A DNA stretch of 64,000 nucleotides from Pseudoalteromonas sp. N1230-9 (lineage in GTDB: Bacteria > Pseudomonadota > Gammaproteobacteria > Enterobacterales > Alteromonadaceae): positions 1,800,001 to 1,864,000 of the forward strand of contig NZ_CP090419.1 in the NCBI RefSeq assembly GCF_032716425.1, in the 5' to 3' direction. The notes under the pieces were generated by a model. That model was not told the DNA's origin. It worked only from the letters and a program-made list of their open reading frames with translations, and did not search any database. The number at the start of each line of letters is the position of its first letter. Positions within the stretch are counted from its first letter, which is position 1. This document shows, in pieces, positions 35,444 through 44,835 of this stretch. The position numbers were made by a program, and so were the translations under genes.

Positions 35444-37138
35444 TTAAATACTACGACGTTTGTAGTTACGGTATTCAGGTAACCAGTAATTCTTTTCGAT
35501 TGCAGCCCATAAAGCTTCATCGCTTAATTCTAGTGCAACGCCCTCTTCCATCGCTTTTTTAGCGACAGCAAAAGCAATACGTTTACTTAAAGCTTGGATC
35601 TCAGTTAAGGCTGGTAACAAACTACCTTTACCAGTGTTAGCGCGAGGCGATGACTCTGCTAACGTTTCACTTGAAACAATTAACATTGCATCTGTAATAC
35701 GGGTTGCTTTAGCTGCAATAACGCCTAAGCCAATACCAGGGAAGATGTAGCTGTTGTTACATTGAGGAATTGGAAATACTTGGCCATTGTAATTAACAGG
35801 ATCAAATGGGCTACCTGAAGCAACGATTGCTTGGCCGTCTGTCCACTCGATTACATCTGCAGGAAGCGCTTCCACTTGCTTCGATGGATTACTCAATGGG
35901 AAAATAATTGGCTGTGCACATGATGCATGCATTGCACGAATAACTTGCTCTGTAAATAATCCAGGTTGACCAGATACACCGATTAAGATGTCTGGTTGTG
36001 CACAGTGCATTACATCAAGAAGTGATGCGTACTCACCACTGTAAGTCCACTCACTTAAGTGTGCTTTCGGTTGAGCTAGTGCATCTTGGAAATCACGTAA
36101 ACCTTCCATACCCTCAGTAAGTAGACCAAAACGGTCAACCATGAAGATTTGAGAACGAGCTTGCTCATCGCTAATGCCTTCAGCAACCATAGTACTGATA
36201 ATTTGCTCAGCGATACCACAGCCAGCAGAACCTGCGCCAACAAACACTACTTTTTGCTCAGAAAGCTTAGCACCTTTTACACGACATGCAGCAAGTAATG
36301 AACCCACAGTCACAGCAGCTGTTCCTTGGATATCATCATTAAAGCTACAAATTTCGTTACGGTAACGTTTCAGTAAAGGCATTGCGTTCGGTTGTGCAAA
36401 ATCTTCAAACTGTAACAGCACACTAGGCCAGCGACGTTTAACGGCTTTAATAAATAATTCTAAGAATTCATCATACTCGTCTTGTGAGATACGCTTATGA
36501 CGTGCGCCCATGTACATTGGGTCATTAAGCAGTTTTTCGTTATTTGTACCAACATCAAGCATTACAGGTAATGTATAAGCAGGGCTAATACCACCACACG
36601 CTGTGTAAAGTGATAATTTACCGATTGGAATACCCATGCCACCAATACCTTGGTCACCTAAACCAAGAATACGCTCACCGTCCGTTACAACGATAACTTT
36701 AACTTTACCTTTTGTAGCATTACGTAAAATATCATCAATTTGGAAACGATCTTCATAAGAAATAAATAAACCACGGGCACTGCGGTAAATATCCGAGAAT
36801 TTTTCGCACGCATCACCTACTGTTGGTGTGTAAATGATAGGCATCATTTCTTCAAGATGATCACGCACTAAGCGGTAGTATAAGGTTTCGTTGTTATCTT
36901 GAATTGCGCGTAAGTAAATGTGCTTATTTAGGTTGTCGCTAAAGCTTGAATATTGCTGATAACAACGCTCAACCTGCTCTTCGATAGTCTCGTAACGAGG
37001 AGGTAATAAGCCAGCTAAGTTGAAACTTTCTCTTTCTTTTTGTGAAAAAGCGCTGCCTTTGTTTAATAGCGGCGTTTCAATAAGGCCTGGGCCTGAATAA
37101 GGAATATATAGATAATTTGGATCGGTATTTGTAGTCAT
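35444..37138 (-). CDS. maeA: NAD-dependent malic enzyme MaeA
   Basis: A 564-residue malate dehydrogenase (oxaloacetate-decarboxylating), near-identical in length to E. coli MaeA (565) and similar along its whole sequence. It converts malate to pyruvate and CO2. Visible motifs are the N-terminal [16 protein letters not shown], the substrate region [22 protein letters not shown], metal/catalytic FEDFAQPNA and [13 protein letters not shown], and the Rossmann motif [15 protein letters not shown] chose ATG 37138, which matches the E. coli N-terminus, over the ATG at 37177. It is monocistronic with its own terminator. Confidence 0.95.
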   Translation of the reverse strand: MTTNTDPNYLYIPYSGPGLIETPLLNKGSAFSQKERESFNLAGLLPPRYETIEEQVERCYQQYSSFSDNLNKHIYLRAIQDNNETLYYRLVRDHLEEMMPIIYTPTVGDACEKFSDIYRSARGLFISYEDRFQIDDILRNATKGKVKVIVVTDGERILGLGDQGIGGMGIPIGKLSLYTACGGISPAYTLPVMLDVGTNNEKLLNDPMYMGARHKRISQDEYDEFLELFIKAVKRRWPSVLLQFEDFAQPNAMPLLKRYRNEICSFNDDIQGTAAVTVGSLLAACRVKGAKLSEQKVVFVGAGSAGCGIAEQIISTMVAEGISDEQARSQIFMVDRFGLLTEGMEGLRDFQDALAQPKAHLSEWTYSGEYASLLDVMHCAQPDILIGVSGQPGLFTEQVIRAMHASCAQPIIFPLSNPSKQVEALPADVIEWTDGQAIVASGSPFDPVNYNGQVFPIPQCNNSYIFPGIGLGVIAAKATRITDAMLIVSSETLAESSPRANTGKGSLLPALTEIQALSKRIAFAVAKKAMEEGVALELSDEALWAAIEKNYWLPEYRNYKRRSI

Positions 37139-37281
37139 ATTTCCAAGCTTTGATGCGTCATAATTATGACCTGACATTATTACTGTTGAAGGTGAAATTG
37201 CAATGACAATCCACCTTGTCAGACCATTGAAGAAAATGAATTTTATGCTCTAAACTGCATACTCTTTAGTATACATGAAAA

Positions 37282-37305
37282 CTCAGCAGCTTTAAGGCTG
37301 CTGAG
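37282..37305 (-). terminator. Terminator of ggt
   Basis: CTCAGCAGC / GCTGCTGAG forms a 9-base stem with a 6-base loop. On the minus strand it follows the ggt stop by 7 bases and is followed by TTTT. Confidence 0.7.
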
Positions 37306-37312
37306 CACGTTT

Positions 37313-39070
37313 TTAATGGCTTTTATCACTTAAAGCGATACCTTCACGACGCGGATCAGCAGCGCCGTAAAGTTTACCCTCTTTTAGTTCAACAGCATGT
37401 AAACCAGAGTTTAAATCTAAGATGCGAATATTGTGTCCACGGTTAACAAAATCAGCTTTATGATTTGCAAGCTCGGTGCCTTTTTCAAGGCTGGTATAAT
37501 TATTTCGGTTTGTAATGCGTGGTAAGTTTATCGCTTCTTGCGCGTCTAAATTCCAATCAAGCACACCAACAACCACTTGCGCTACATAATCAATGATACG
37601 ACTACCACCGGGTGAACCAACCACTAAGCGCAAGCTACCGTCTTTGTTAAACACCATTACAGGCGACATTGAGCTTCGCGGGCGTTTACCTGCTTCAACA
37701 CGATTTGCTAAAGGTTTACCATCTTTTGTTGGCGATAAAGCAAAATCAGTCAGTTGATTGTTTAAAATATACCCGTTCACCATGACTGTTGAACCAAACG
37801 CCATTTCAATAGAGCTTGTCATCGAAACCGCATTACCTTCACTATCAACAATAGATACATGAGTTGTTGATGGCAATTCATACGCATCATCTTGTGCATA
37901 AGCAAGTGAGTTAGGCGGCGTGCCTGCTTCGGCATGAACATCTTTCTCTGAAATAAGTTTAGCGCGACTGGTAATGTACTCTTTGTTTAACAAGCCTGCG
38001 GTAGGAATTGCCATAAAATCAGGGTCACCCATGTATACATTTCTGTCGGCAAAAGCTAAACGCGATGCTTGAGTAAAATAATGAAGCGCTTGTACTGAGT
38101 TAGGTTCAAGTTTTGCCATTTCTTTGTGCTCAAGCAAGGCTAGAATTTGTAACACAGCAACTCCCCCACTACTAGGTGGTGCCATTGAGCACACTTCATA
38201 TTGATGATAATCAACACACACTGGCGCACGCTCTTTGCTTTGATAGTTTGCTAAATCCTCTACGCGAAGTGTGCCTGGCGCTACAATTGAATTTTGCACT
38301 GCATGAACAAGTTGTTGTGCATTTTCGCCTTTGTAAAAAGCATCAATACCTCGTTTTGCTATTTCTTTATAAAGTGCTGCAAGCTCAGGGTTTTTCTTAA
38401 CAGTGCCAATAGCGAGCGGCTTTCCGTCTGGAAAAAAGTAATCACGAATAACAGGTAACTTTGTAACCCCAGGATTTAGTTCTTTAGCTAGTAACTTATG
38501 CAAGCGAGGCGAAACAACAAATCCTTGTTCTGCAAGGGCAATTGCAGGTTGAAATAACGTTTCCCACGAAAGCTTGCCGTAGCGCTTATGAGCTGATGCA
38601 AAGGCATGTAAAATACCCGGAACACCCACTGAGCGACCACCAACCACCGCTTCAATCCATTTTACCGCTTTACCGTGCTCATCTAAAAACAGTGTTTCAT
38701 CCGCATTACTAGGCGCAGTTTCACGGCCATCAAAACTTGTTAAGGTCTTTGACTTGTTATCAAAGTACATCATAAAGGTGCCACCACCTATGCCTGATGA
38801 TTGTGGCTCAACTAATGTAAGGACGAGTTGAGTAGCGATTGCTGCATCAACGGCTGTACCGCCTTGTTCAAGCATTTTTTGCCCTGCTTTTACAGCATAA
38901 GGATTGGCTGCTGCGACCATATATTTATCGCCTTCAACGACTTGCTTATGAGCAAATCCCGTTGCAGCTTCTGGTTCTCTTGTTTCAATTTTTGCCGGTG
39001 CTGCTAAAAGTGTTGAACAATACAGTAATGAAGAAGAGAGCACGATAAGTGCTTTGGTTTTAAAAAACAT
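37313..39070 (-). CDS. ggt: Gamma-glutamyltransferase (periplasmic)
   Basis: A 585-residue proenzyme with an N-terminal signal peptide (ending near LLAAPAK). It cleaves glutathione and other gamma-glutamyl compounds. The self-processing site is Thr402 of the TTHVSIVD motif, which becomes the N-terminal nucleophile of the small subunit. GIGGGTFMMYFD, the substrate arginine in FDGRETAP, PPSSGGVAVLQIL and VGSPGGSRIIDY are all intact. It is divergent from the rhombosortase gene and monocistronic. Confidence 0.93.
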   Translation of the reverse strand: MFFKTKALIVLSSSLLYCSTLLAAPAKIETREPEAATGFAHKQVVEGDKYMVAAANPYAVKAGQKMLEQGGTAVDAAIATQLVLTLVEPQSSGIGGGTFMMYFDNKSKTLTSFDGRETAPSNADETLFLDEHGKAVKWIEAVVGGRSVGVPGILHAFASAHKRYGKLSWETLFQPAIALAEQGFVVSPRLHKLLAKELNPGVTKLPVIRDYFFPDGKPLAIGTVKKNPELAALYKEIAKRGIDAFYKGENAQQLVHAVQNSIVAPGTLRVEDLANYQSKERAPVCVDYHQYEVCSMAPPSSGGVAVLQILALLEHKEMAKLEPNSVQALHYFTQASRLAFADRNVYMGDPDFMAIPTAGLLNKEYITSRAKLISEKDVHAEAGTPPNSLAYAQDDAYELPSTTHVSIVDSEGNAVSMTSSIEMAFGSTVMVNGYILNNQLTDFALSPTKDGKPLANRVEAGKRPRSSMSPVMVFNKDGSLRLVVGSPGGSRIIDYVAQVVVGVLDWNLDAQEAINLPRITNRNNYTSLEKGTELANHKADFVNRGHNIRILDLNSGLHAVELKEGKLYGAADPRREGIALSDKSH

Positions 39071-39155
39071 AAAAAACTAAATCCCGGTTGTTTAATTGGC
39101 ATCTTGGTGTGAAACGTGCACAATATGCAAAAAATTTCTAAGCTATAAAAATAAC

Positions 39156-39752
39156 ATGATCAACCTGCCCCTGAAACCACTATATGTACTTCCTCCCCTA
39201 TGTTTAATCTTACTAAGCTCTTTTTTTGCGGCATTTAATCTAAATGATTATTTAGAATTTAACCGGTTGTTAGTTACAAATGGTGAATATTGGCGGATTT
39301 TCACTAGTCAATTCGTTCATGCAAATTGGCCTCATCTTTTATTAAATTGCGCTGGTATTTTTTTAATATGGGCATTACATGCTGAACATACATCACCATT
39401 TAGATACGCTTTTAACATCGCTGTTCTTGCACTTTGGTGTGGATTAGGCGTGTGGTTATTTTGCCCTGATATTTATATTTATACGGGACTTAGTGCATTA
39501 CTGCATGGTGTAATAATTTGGGGATCGGTAAAAGACGTACAAGCAGGCCTATTTTCAGGCTGGTTGTTGTTCGTAGGCACATGGGCGAAAGTTATTTGGG
39601 AGCAAATTGCAGGCCCTAGTGATTCAGTTAGCCAATTAATTGCATCAAATGTGGCTATAGATGCTCATTTGATTGGTGCACTTGGTGGCACAGTACTGGC
39701 TTTGCCAGTATTTTTAAATGTTTTAAAGTCTACATATAAAAACAGCCACTAA
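39156..39752 (+). CDS. rrtA: Rhombosortase (GlyGly-CTERM processing rhomboid)
   Basis: A 198-residue, six-helix rhomboid-family serine protease. The catalytic serine is in YTGLSALLHG (helix 4), and the partner histidine is in IDAHLIGALGG (helix 6). HANWPHLLLNCAGIFLIW is the rhomboid helix-2 mark. The small size and GLSxxxHG motif fit rhombosortases, which process proteins carrying a C-terminal GlyGly-CTERM tail. No protein encoded in this window has such a tail. ATG 39156 is preferred to the much longer frame at 39096, which would add a non-family cysteine-rich leader; its ribosome-binding site is weak. Confidence 0.82.
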   Translation: MINLPLKPLYVLPPLCLILLSSFFAAFNLNDYLEFNRLLVTNGEYWRIFTSQFVHANWPHLLLNCAGIFLIWALHAEHTSPFRYAFNIAVLALWCGLGVWLFCPDIYIYTGLSALLHGVIIWGSVKDVQAGLFSGWLLFVGTWAKVIWEQIAGPSDSVSQLIASNVAIDAHLIGALGGTVLALPVFLNVLKSTYKNSH

Positions 39753-39768
39753 TAAGTGGCTGTTTTGT
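39741..39768. terminator. Bidirectional terminator, rrtA and S9 peptidase genes
   Basis: AACAGCCACT-AATA-AGTGGCTGTT is a perfect 10-base stem. The rrtA stop codon TAA lies inside it. T-runs occur on both strands, so it can also end the converging peptidase transcript. Confidence 0.75.
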
Positions 39769-39781
39769 ATAAGTTCTAAAA

Positions 39782-42274
39782 CTAAAGCGTTTCTTTGAAC
39801 AACTTATAAATACGACGGTATTCATCTAACCAGCTTGATGGCTGTACAAAGCCATGTGGTTCAACTGGGAAAATAGCTGTTTCAAAGTTTTCTTTTTCAA
39901 GCTCAATTAAACGCTGCACTAAGCGTACTGAGTCTTGGAAGAATACGTTGTCATCTACCATAGGTGCGTTGATTAATAAGCGATTTTTCAAACCTTCCGC
40001 AAAATAAATTGGTGAACTCTTCTCATACGCAATTGGGTCAACATCTGGGTGATTTAAGATGTTCGACGTGTAAGGACCATTGTAGTGAGCCCAATCAGTT
40101 ACCGGACGAAGCGCTGCACCTGCTTGGAATAGATCAGGTTGTGTAAATAGCGCCATAAACGTCATGAAACCACCGTAAGAACCACCGTAGGTGCCTACCG
40201 CTTGTGTATCTACGTTAGCGTTGTCTGCCATCCAGCTTACGCCGTCTGCTAAATCTTGAATTTCTGGCGTACCCATTTGGCGATAAATTGCTGTACGCCA
40301 GTCACGCCCATAACCTTTAGAGGCACGGTAGTCCATGTCCATGACTACGTAGCCTTCTGAAGCCAGTAGTGAATGGAACATAAACTCGCGGAAGTAACCA
40401 GACCAACCCATGTGTGAGTTTTGTAGGTAACCAGCACCGTGGTTAAAGATAACCGCTTTACGGTTTTTACCTGTTTCGCCCTCTTTATAATCAGCTGGGT
40501 AATATACTTTTGCGTAAATTGGCTGATCAGTGTGGCTTGAAGGCACAGCAACAATCTTAGGTGCAATTAACTTCTTCGCTAAGAACTCACCAGATACCGT
40601 ATGCGTTAGTTGAGTTGCTTGGGTATTTGCTTTTGCATCAGCAACATATAGCTCAGGCGGCGACATAATCTTAGAGTGGGTTAGCAATAGTTTGCTTTCA
40701 TCTGGACTTAACTGGTAGTCAGTCATGCCATCAAGGTTAGTGACTTGCTCAGACTCACCGTTTGCAGGGTTTACACGATAGATTTCGTAGAGACCTGGGT
40801 GCTCAACGTTTGCTTTGTAGTAAATCGCTGAGTTATCAGCCGTTAACGTTAAGTTAGAAACAACAAATTGGCCTTTAGTAAGCTGCGTTGCTTTACCGTT
40901 AAGTGGCTTTTTGTAAATGTGGCTGTAACCAGACTCTTCAGATAAGTAGTAAAGCGTGTCTGAGTTGTTCAACCAACCAAAATCGTTGTATGCGTAGTTT
41001 ACCCATGCATCGTCATGTAAACGGTGCTGTGAAACAAGTTTGTTGTTTTGTGTATCAACAGTGGCTAACCAACGGTCTTTGTTATCCCATGCTTCAAGCA
41101 TAAGAGCCACGTGTGAACCATCTGTGTTCCACTGGATAGCACTTTGATCCCAACCCCAATCCATCATTAGGTTGATAGCGCGTGGCGCTTTTTCAGACTT
41201 GTAAGTTTTGCCATCACGAGCGTAGTTTTCTTTCTTAACAGCTGCAAGAACGTCTTCATCAAAACCTGGTAAGGTATCGAATGCAAGGGTTGTTTGCTCG
41301 CCTGATTTAAGGTCGATGTAAATAACATCTGAGCTGATTGGTTTTTCATCCGCAACGCGACGACGTACTTTTTCAGCTTTTACGCGAGCATCATCAGCAA
41401 TGTAATTAGGCATGATATCGCCTTCATCACGCCATGAGCGGTTTTCAGTGGTTACTGCAACGAGTGCTTGGCCATTTGGTGAAAGCTGTACATCTGCTAA
41501 ACGTTTATCTTTGCCTAAATAGAACTGTGAATTAGCAATACTGTCGTTTTGCTCATTAATTTGCTCTTTACGCGCTTCACGGTCTTTTTTGTTTTTGTGA
41601 GTCAGCGCAATGTAATCAATTAGTTTGTGCTGCTCTTTTGCAATATACGTGTCTGGCTCTTGCACACCTTTAGGTGCATCGTCTAGGTGTAAGTTAACTA
41701 ATTCAACTTGACGGCCTGTTGCCAAATCAAGTTTATAAAATGCATTACCTTGGCGATACGCAAGGCTGCCATCCGTTAAGAACTGCGGCTTTGATTGCTG
41801 TGCGCTGTCGTGCGTAATTTGTGTAATTTGACCGGTGCTTAAGTTTTTAACAAAGATATTACCTTCAAATGCATACGCCTGTTGCTTCTTATCAGCTGAG
41901 TAAACTGCGTTTTTTGCACCTACGGTGTGCAATTTGTTTAACGCTAATTGTGATGCAGACTGACTATTAACCGCTTGAACATATAAATCGCGTAACTCAC
42001 TACCCTGTTGCTTTTGTGCATAAACAATGCTGTTAGAATCACCATTCCAGAAAGCACGTTCTGGCTGACGGCCTAACCAATCAGGGTGAGCCATTGCTTG
42101 CTCTAACGTGATTTCAGCTGAGCCTGTGTCAGCAGGGGTAACAACAACTGGGGCTACATTGGTTACTTGTTCTTCAGAAGGTGTTGAGGCGGTTGATTGA
42201 CAACCAGCTAGCATAAAGCTAGATGCGACTGCGAGAGCCACTAACGTTTTATTAGCAGTGGTTTTGAATTTCAT
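39782..42274 (-). CDS. S9 family prolyl-oligopeptidase-like lipoprotein
   Basis: An 830-residue envelope peptidase. The signal peptide ends in the lipobox LAGC. Residues about 60-570 form a beta-propeller with WD40-like peptide repeats (for example SPNGQALVAV, SPDESKLLLTH). The C-terminal alpha/beta-hydrolase has the nucleophile in GTYGGSYGGFMT, an Asp in the APMVDDNVFFQ segment and the His in VEPHGFVQ. It should act as a dipeptidyl or oligopeptidase on extracellular peptides. ATG 42274 gives a proper lipoprotein leader, unlike the longer frame. It ends next to the shared terminator. Confidence 0.88.
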   Translation of the reverse strand: MKFKTTANKTLVALAVASSFMLAGCQSTASTPSEEQVTNVAPVVVTPADTGSAEITLEQAMAHPDWLGRQPERAFWNGDSNSIVYAQKQQGSELRDLYVQAVNSQSASQLALNKLHTVGAKNAVYSADKKQQAYAFEGNIFVKNLSTGQITQITHDSAQQSKPQFLTDGSLAYRQGNAFYKLDLATGRQVELVNLHLDDAPKGVQEPDTYIAKEQHKLIDYIALTHKNKKDREARKEQINEQNDSIANSQFYLGKDKRLADVQLSPNGQALVAVTTENRSWRDEGDIMPNYIADDARVKAEKVRRRVADEKPISSDVIYIDLKSGEQTTLAFDTLPGFDEDVLAAVKKENYARDGKTYKSEKAPRAINLMMDWGWDQSAIQWNTDGSHVALMLEAWDNKDRWLATVDTQNNKLVSQHRLHDDAWVNYAYNDFGWLNNSDTLYYLSEESGYSHIYKKPLNGKATQLTKGQFVVSNLTLTADNSAIYYKANVEHPGLYEIYRVNPANGESEQVTNLDGMTDYQLSPDESKLLLTHSKIMSPPELYVADAKANTQATQLTHTVSGEFLAKKLIAPKIVAVPSSHTDQPIYAKVYYPADYKEGETGKNRKAVIFNHGAGYLQNSHMGWSGYFREFMFHSLLASEGYVVMDMDYRASKGYGRDWRTAIYRQMGTPEIQDLADGVSWMADNANVDTQAVGTYGGSYGGFMTFMALFTQPDLFQAGAALRPVTDWAHYNGPYTSNILNHPDVDPIAYEKSSPIYFAEGLKNRLLINAPMVDDNVFFQDSVRLVQRLIELEKENFETAIFPVEPHGFVQPSSWLDEYRRIYKLFKETL

Positions 42275-42380
42275 AGTGCTTCTTACGGGGTTATTATAAT
42301 TCGCCCTATTTAAGCAGAAGCACTGATGAAATAGCAATTTTTATAGGATAAACAGCCAAACTTTTCCGTTTAATTACAGC

Positions 42381-43544
42381 TTATTTCAAGCTGATATCAA
42401 GCCACACCATACGATGATCAGATGATGCATTACGATCTTTAATCAAACGGTATAATTCTGAACTTTTTATTGGCCAAAATACCCCGCCGTCGTTGATCTC
42501 AATACCATAATTAGAAGGGAGTACGTAATCAGCACGGGCTTGCCAATAAGCCGTGTAGTTTTTTGCATATTCTTCTTTATAGGATTGTTTAGCCCCTTTG
42601 CTAGAAGGTGTAAATGAGGTATTTATTAGAGGATTTTTCAAAATTTGGTCTGTTGTTTCAGGACGAGCTTTACTTCCTTCAGGTGCTGCATTTAAATCAC
42701 CAACAATCACAAAGCGACTTTTCGCTTTTAAGCCCCCTTTTTGACCTTTATCATCATAAATGTAGTTAGCATTGTTGATGTAATCAGCAATCAGGCGCAC
42801 TTCATCGTGGTTACGCTTACCGTTACGGTCTTCATCACCATCAAAAACTGGTGGAGTTGGGTGTGAAGCAAGTAAATGAACCGTTTTTCCTTTAACATCA
42901 ATTGGTAAATCCCAAAATGATTTAGAGCTTAGGTGAATTGCTTGCCATTCCTCAGCAGAATACCAGTTTTTACCTGTTTTAGGGTCGATAGGCATTTGTG
43001 CATTAGGCATATCTTTATATTTGAATGTTTGTAAAGTACGCGCTTTATCTAAATCAATTGGGTAGCGAGAAAGTACTGCCATTGCATAATGCCCTTCAAA
43101 GAAGCCAAAGCCTTGCGCGTCGCCTTTGTAATGCCCCTTTACACCATCGTTATCTAAATCAAACTCAGTAGGTAACCCCGTATTGACTGGTGCAATAAAA
43201 TAATACGGATAATCAATTGCAACCTGCTTATTTTGCGATACTTGCAGGTAGTTTTTACGAAATACGTTAATGCCTTTGTCGGCATCAATATAATCAAACT
43301 CGTTCAGTAGAATAACATCTGGTCTTACACGTTGAATAATCTCTGCTATGTTGCGAATTTGCTGGTGGTTACTTGCTAATGCTTTGCTTAATGCATCTTT
43401 ATCGACCGCCTCACCTTTTTTAGCATAGTTTGTTGCATCCATGCTCACGTTGAAAGTGGCAACACGCAGATCTGCAGCCGCTAAATTATTAGCAAATAAG
43501 CCTGCAGCGAGTGCTATTGAAGAACTTAATAAGGAATTTTTCAT
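42381..43544 (-). CDS. Secreted endonuclease/exonuclease/phosphatase family protein
   Basis: A 387-residue exported protein with a signal peptide ending near NNLAAAD. The EEP fold is marked by LRVATFNVSMDA, DVILLNEFDYID, FVIVGDLNAAPEGS and the final SSDHRMVWLDI, containing the usual Asn, Glu, Asp-Asn and Asp-His catalytic residues. The substrate could be DNA or a phosphoester, as a periplasmic or extracellular nutrient scavenger. Its ATG overlaps the stop of the YeiH-like gene (ATGA), so it is coupled to it. Confidence 0.82.
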   Translation of the reverse strand: MKNSLLSSSIALAAGLFANNLAAADLRVATFNVSMDATNYAKKGEAVDKDALSKALASNHQQIRNIAEIIQRVRPDVILLNEFDYIDADKGINVFRKNYLQVSQNKQVAIDYPYYFIAPVNTGLPTEFDLDNDGVKGHYKGDAQGFGFFEGHYAMAVLSRYPIDLDKARTLQTFKYKDMPNAQMPIDPKTGKNWYSAEEWQAIHLSSKSFWDLPIDVKGKTVHLLASHPTPPVFDGDEDRNGKRNHDEVRLIADYINNANYIYDDKGQKGGLKAKSRFVIVGDLNAAPEGSKARPETTDQILKNPLINTSFTPSSKGAKQSYKEEYAKNYTAYWQARADYVLPSNYGIEINDGGVFWPIKSSELYRLIKDRNASSDHRMVWLDISLK

Positions 43545-44473
43545 GAAATAAATCCGTCTACTATTAGTAGTAAAATAATACTGCTGACAATGATCCATAA
43601 AATCATCGCCATGATAAAAGGTTTAATGCCCGCTTGTTTTAAGACTGAAATTGATAAACCACTGCCGATTAAAAATAAGGTCATTACTAAAACTTGCTTA
43701 GCACCGATGTTAAGGGCATGCCACAATGTTTGATACTCTGGAAAACTTGAGTTAATAAGCGCAGCCGCCAAGAAACCTATAATAAACAAGGGTATACTGG
43801 CTTTTTCATCAGACTTCCAAAACACACCCGCGATGCTTGTATAGGGGATGATCCACATCGCTCTGGTGAGTTTAATAGTTGTTGCAATAGCAAGTGCTGA
43901 TGCGCCATAAGCAGCGGAAGCCCCTACTACACTACTGGTATCGTGAATCGCAAGTGCCGCCCAAACCCCAAATTGCTGCTCAGTCAGGCCAAAGTAATGA
44001 CCAATCATTGGGAATAACACTAAGCCGAGGGCATTTAATAAAAACACCACAGCGAGTGATATAGCTACTTCGTGATCTTTGGCCTTTATAACCGGCGCCA
44101 TTGCAGCTATGGCGCTACCACCACAAATGGCAGTACCAAATGAAATAAGTACACCGGTGTTTTTATTTAATTTAAATAACTGCGATAAAATTTCGCCAAG
44201 GCCAATAATCGCGGTAATACTAACGATTGTAAGCACAATAGAGCTACGCCCTACTTCTATTACTTGACTAAAATCAACAGCAAAGCCGAGGCCAATAACC
44301 GCTAATTTTAGCATCCATTTACTCATTTTTTGTGACTGTGCTGCAAATGGGTTACCTAATAACATGGCAAACAAAGCACCAACAACAAGTGCCGTAGCTG
44401 AGCCAACAAATGGCAAAGCAGATGCTATAAATAACGCTATAAATAGTATTTGTTTTGGGCGTTCGGCTATCAC
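43541..44473 (-). CDS. YeiH family putative sulfate exporter
   Basis: A 310-residue membrane protein with about ten helices, of the Cons_hypoth698/YeiH family (LKLAVIGLGFAVDF, GTAICGGSAIAAMAPVI, AIHDTSSVVGASAAYG). The family is called a putative sulfate exporter, a weak assignment. GTG 44473 overlaps the stop of the DUF2798 gene (GTGA), and the 3' end overlaps the next gene by ATGA, so three genes are translationally linked. The E. coli relative is controlled by a LysR regulator, but none is adjacent here. Confidence 0.8.
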   Translation of the reverse strand: MIAERPKQILFIALFIASALPFVGSATALVVGALFAMLLGNPFAAQSQKMSKWMLKLAVIGLGFAVDFSQVIEVGRSSIVLTIVSITAIIGLGEILSQLFKLNKNTGVLISFGTAICGGSAIAAMAPVIKAKDHEVAISLAVVFLLNALGLVLFPMIGHYFGLTEQQFGVWAALAIHDTSSVVGASAAYGASALAIATTIKLTRAMWIIPYTSIAGVFWKSDEKASIPLFIIGFLAAALINSSFPEYQTLWHALNIGAKQVLVMTLFLIGSGLSISVLKQAGIKPFIMAMILWIIVSSIILLLIVDGFIS

Positions 44474-44700
44474 AACGGCGCTCTGATTAGTTTGTTGGTT
44501 AACTTATGTACTACAGGTGCGACAAAAATAACGGTAGGAAATGCCACACAAAAAGCAAAAGCCCATGCTTTAAGCCAAATGGTTGCAATGCTATCGATTA
44601 AACCAACATTAAAAATACTGATCACCAATGACATAAATCCAGACATAAACAGCGCCATAAAAAACGCAAATACGACTGTTCTAAATCGAGGATGTAACAT
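44470..44700 (-). CDS. DUF2798 family small membrane protein
   Basis: A 76-residue protein with two hydrophobic helices and the DUF2798 pattern: ALFMSGFMSLVISIFNVG, then WLKAWAFAFCVAFPTVIFVAPVVHKL. Function is unknown. It starts the three-gene run with the YeiH-like exporter, whose GTG start overlaps this stop. It is too regular in composition and placement to be a shadow frame. Confidence 0.75.
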   Translation of the reverse strand: MLHPRFRTVVFAFFMALFMSGFMSLVISIFNVGLIDSIATIWLKAWAFAFCVAFPTVIFVAPVVHKLTNKLIRAPL

Positions 44701-44797
44701 AACAAGCTAATATTAATATAAAAATATTAGTCTATAGGAAGAAAAACCTGACGCAAGTGCTTTGAGACAAGAGGTGTTATTCTACTAGAGGAATTAA

Positions 44798-44818
44798 AAG
44801 CCGAGATAAACTCGGCTT
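44798..44818 (-). terminator. Terminator of purEK
   Basis: AAGCCGAG / CTCGGCTT, an 8-base stem with a 5-base loop, lies 18 bases after the purK stop and is followed on the minus strand by TTAATT. Confidence 0.7.
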
Positions 44819-44835
44819 CTTAGAATTTAAACTGA

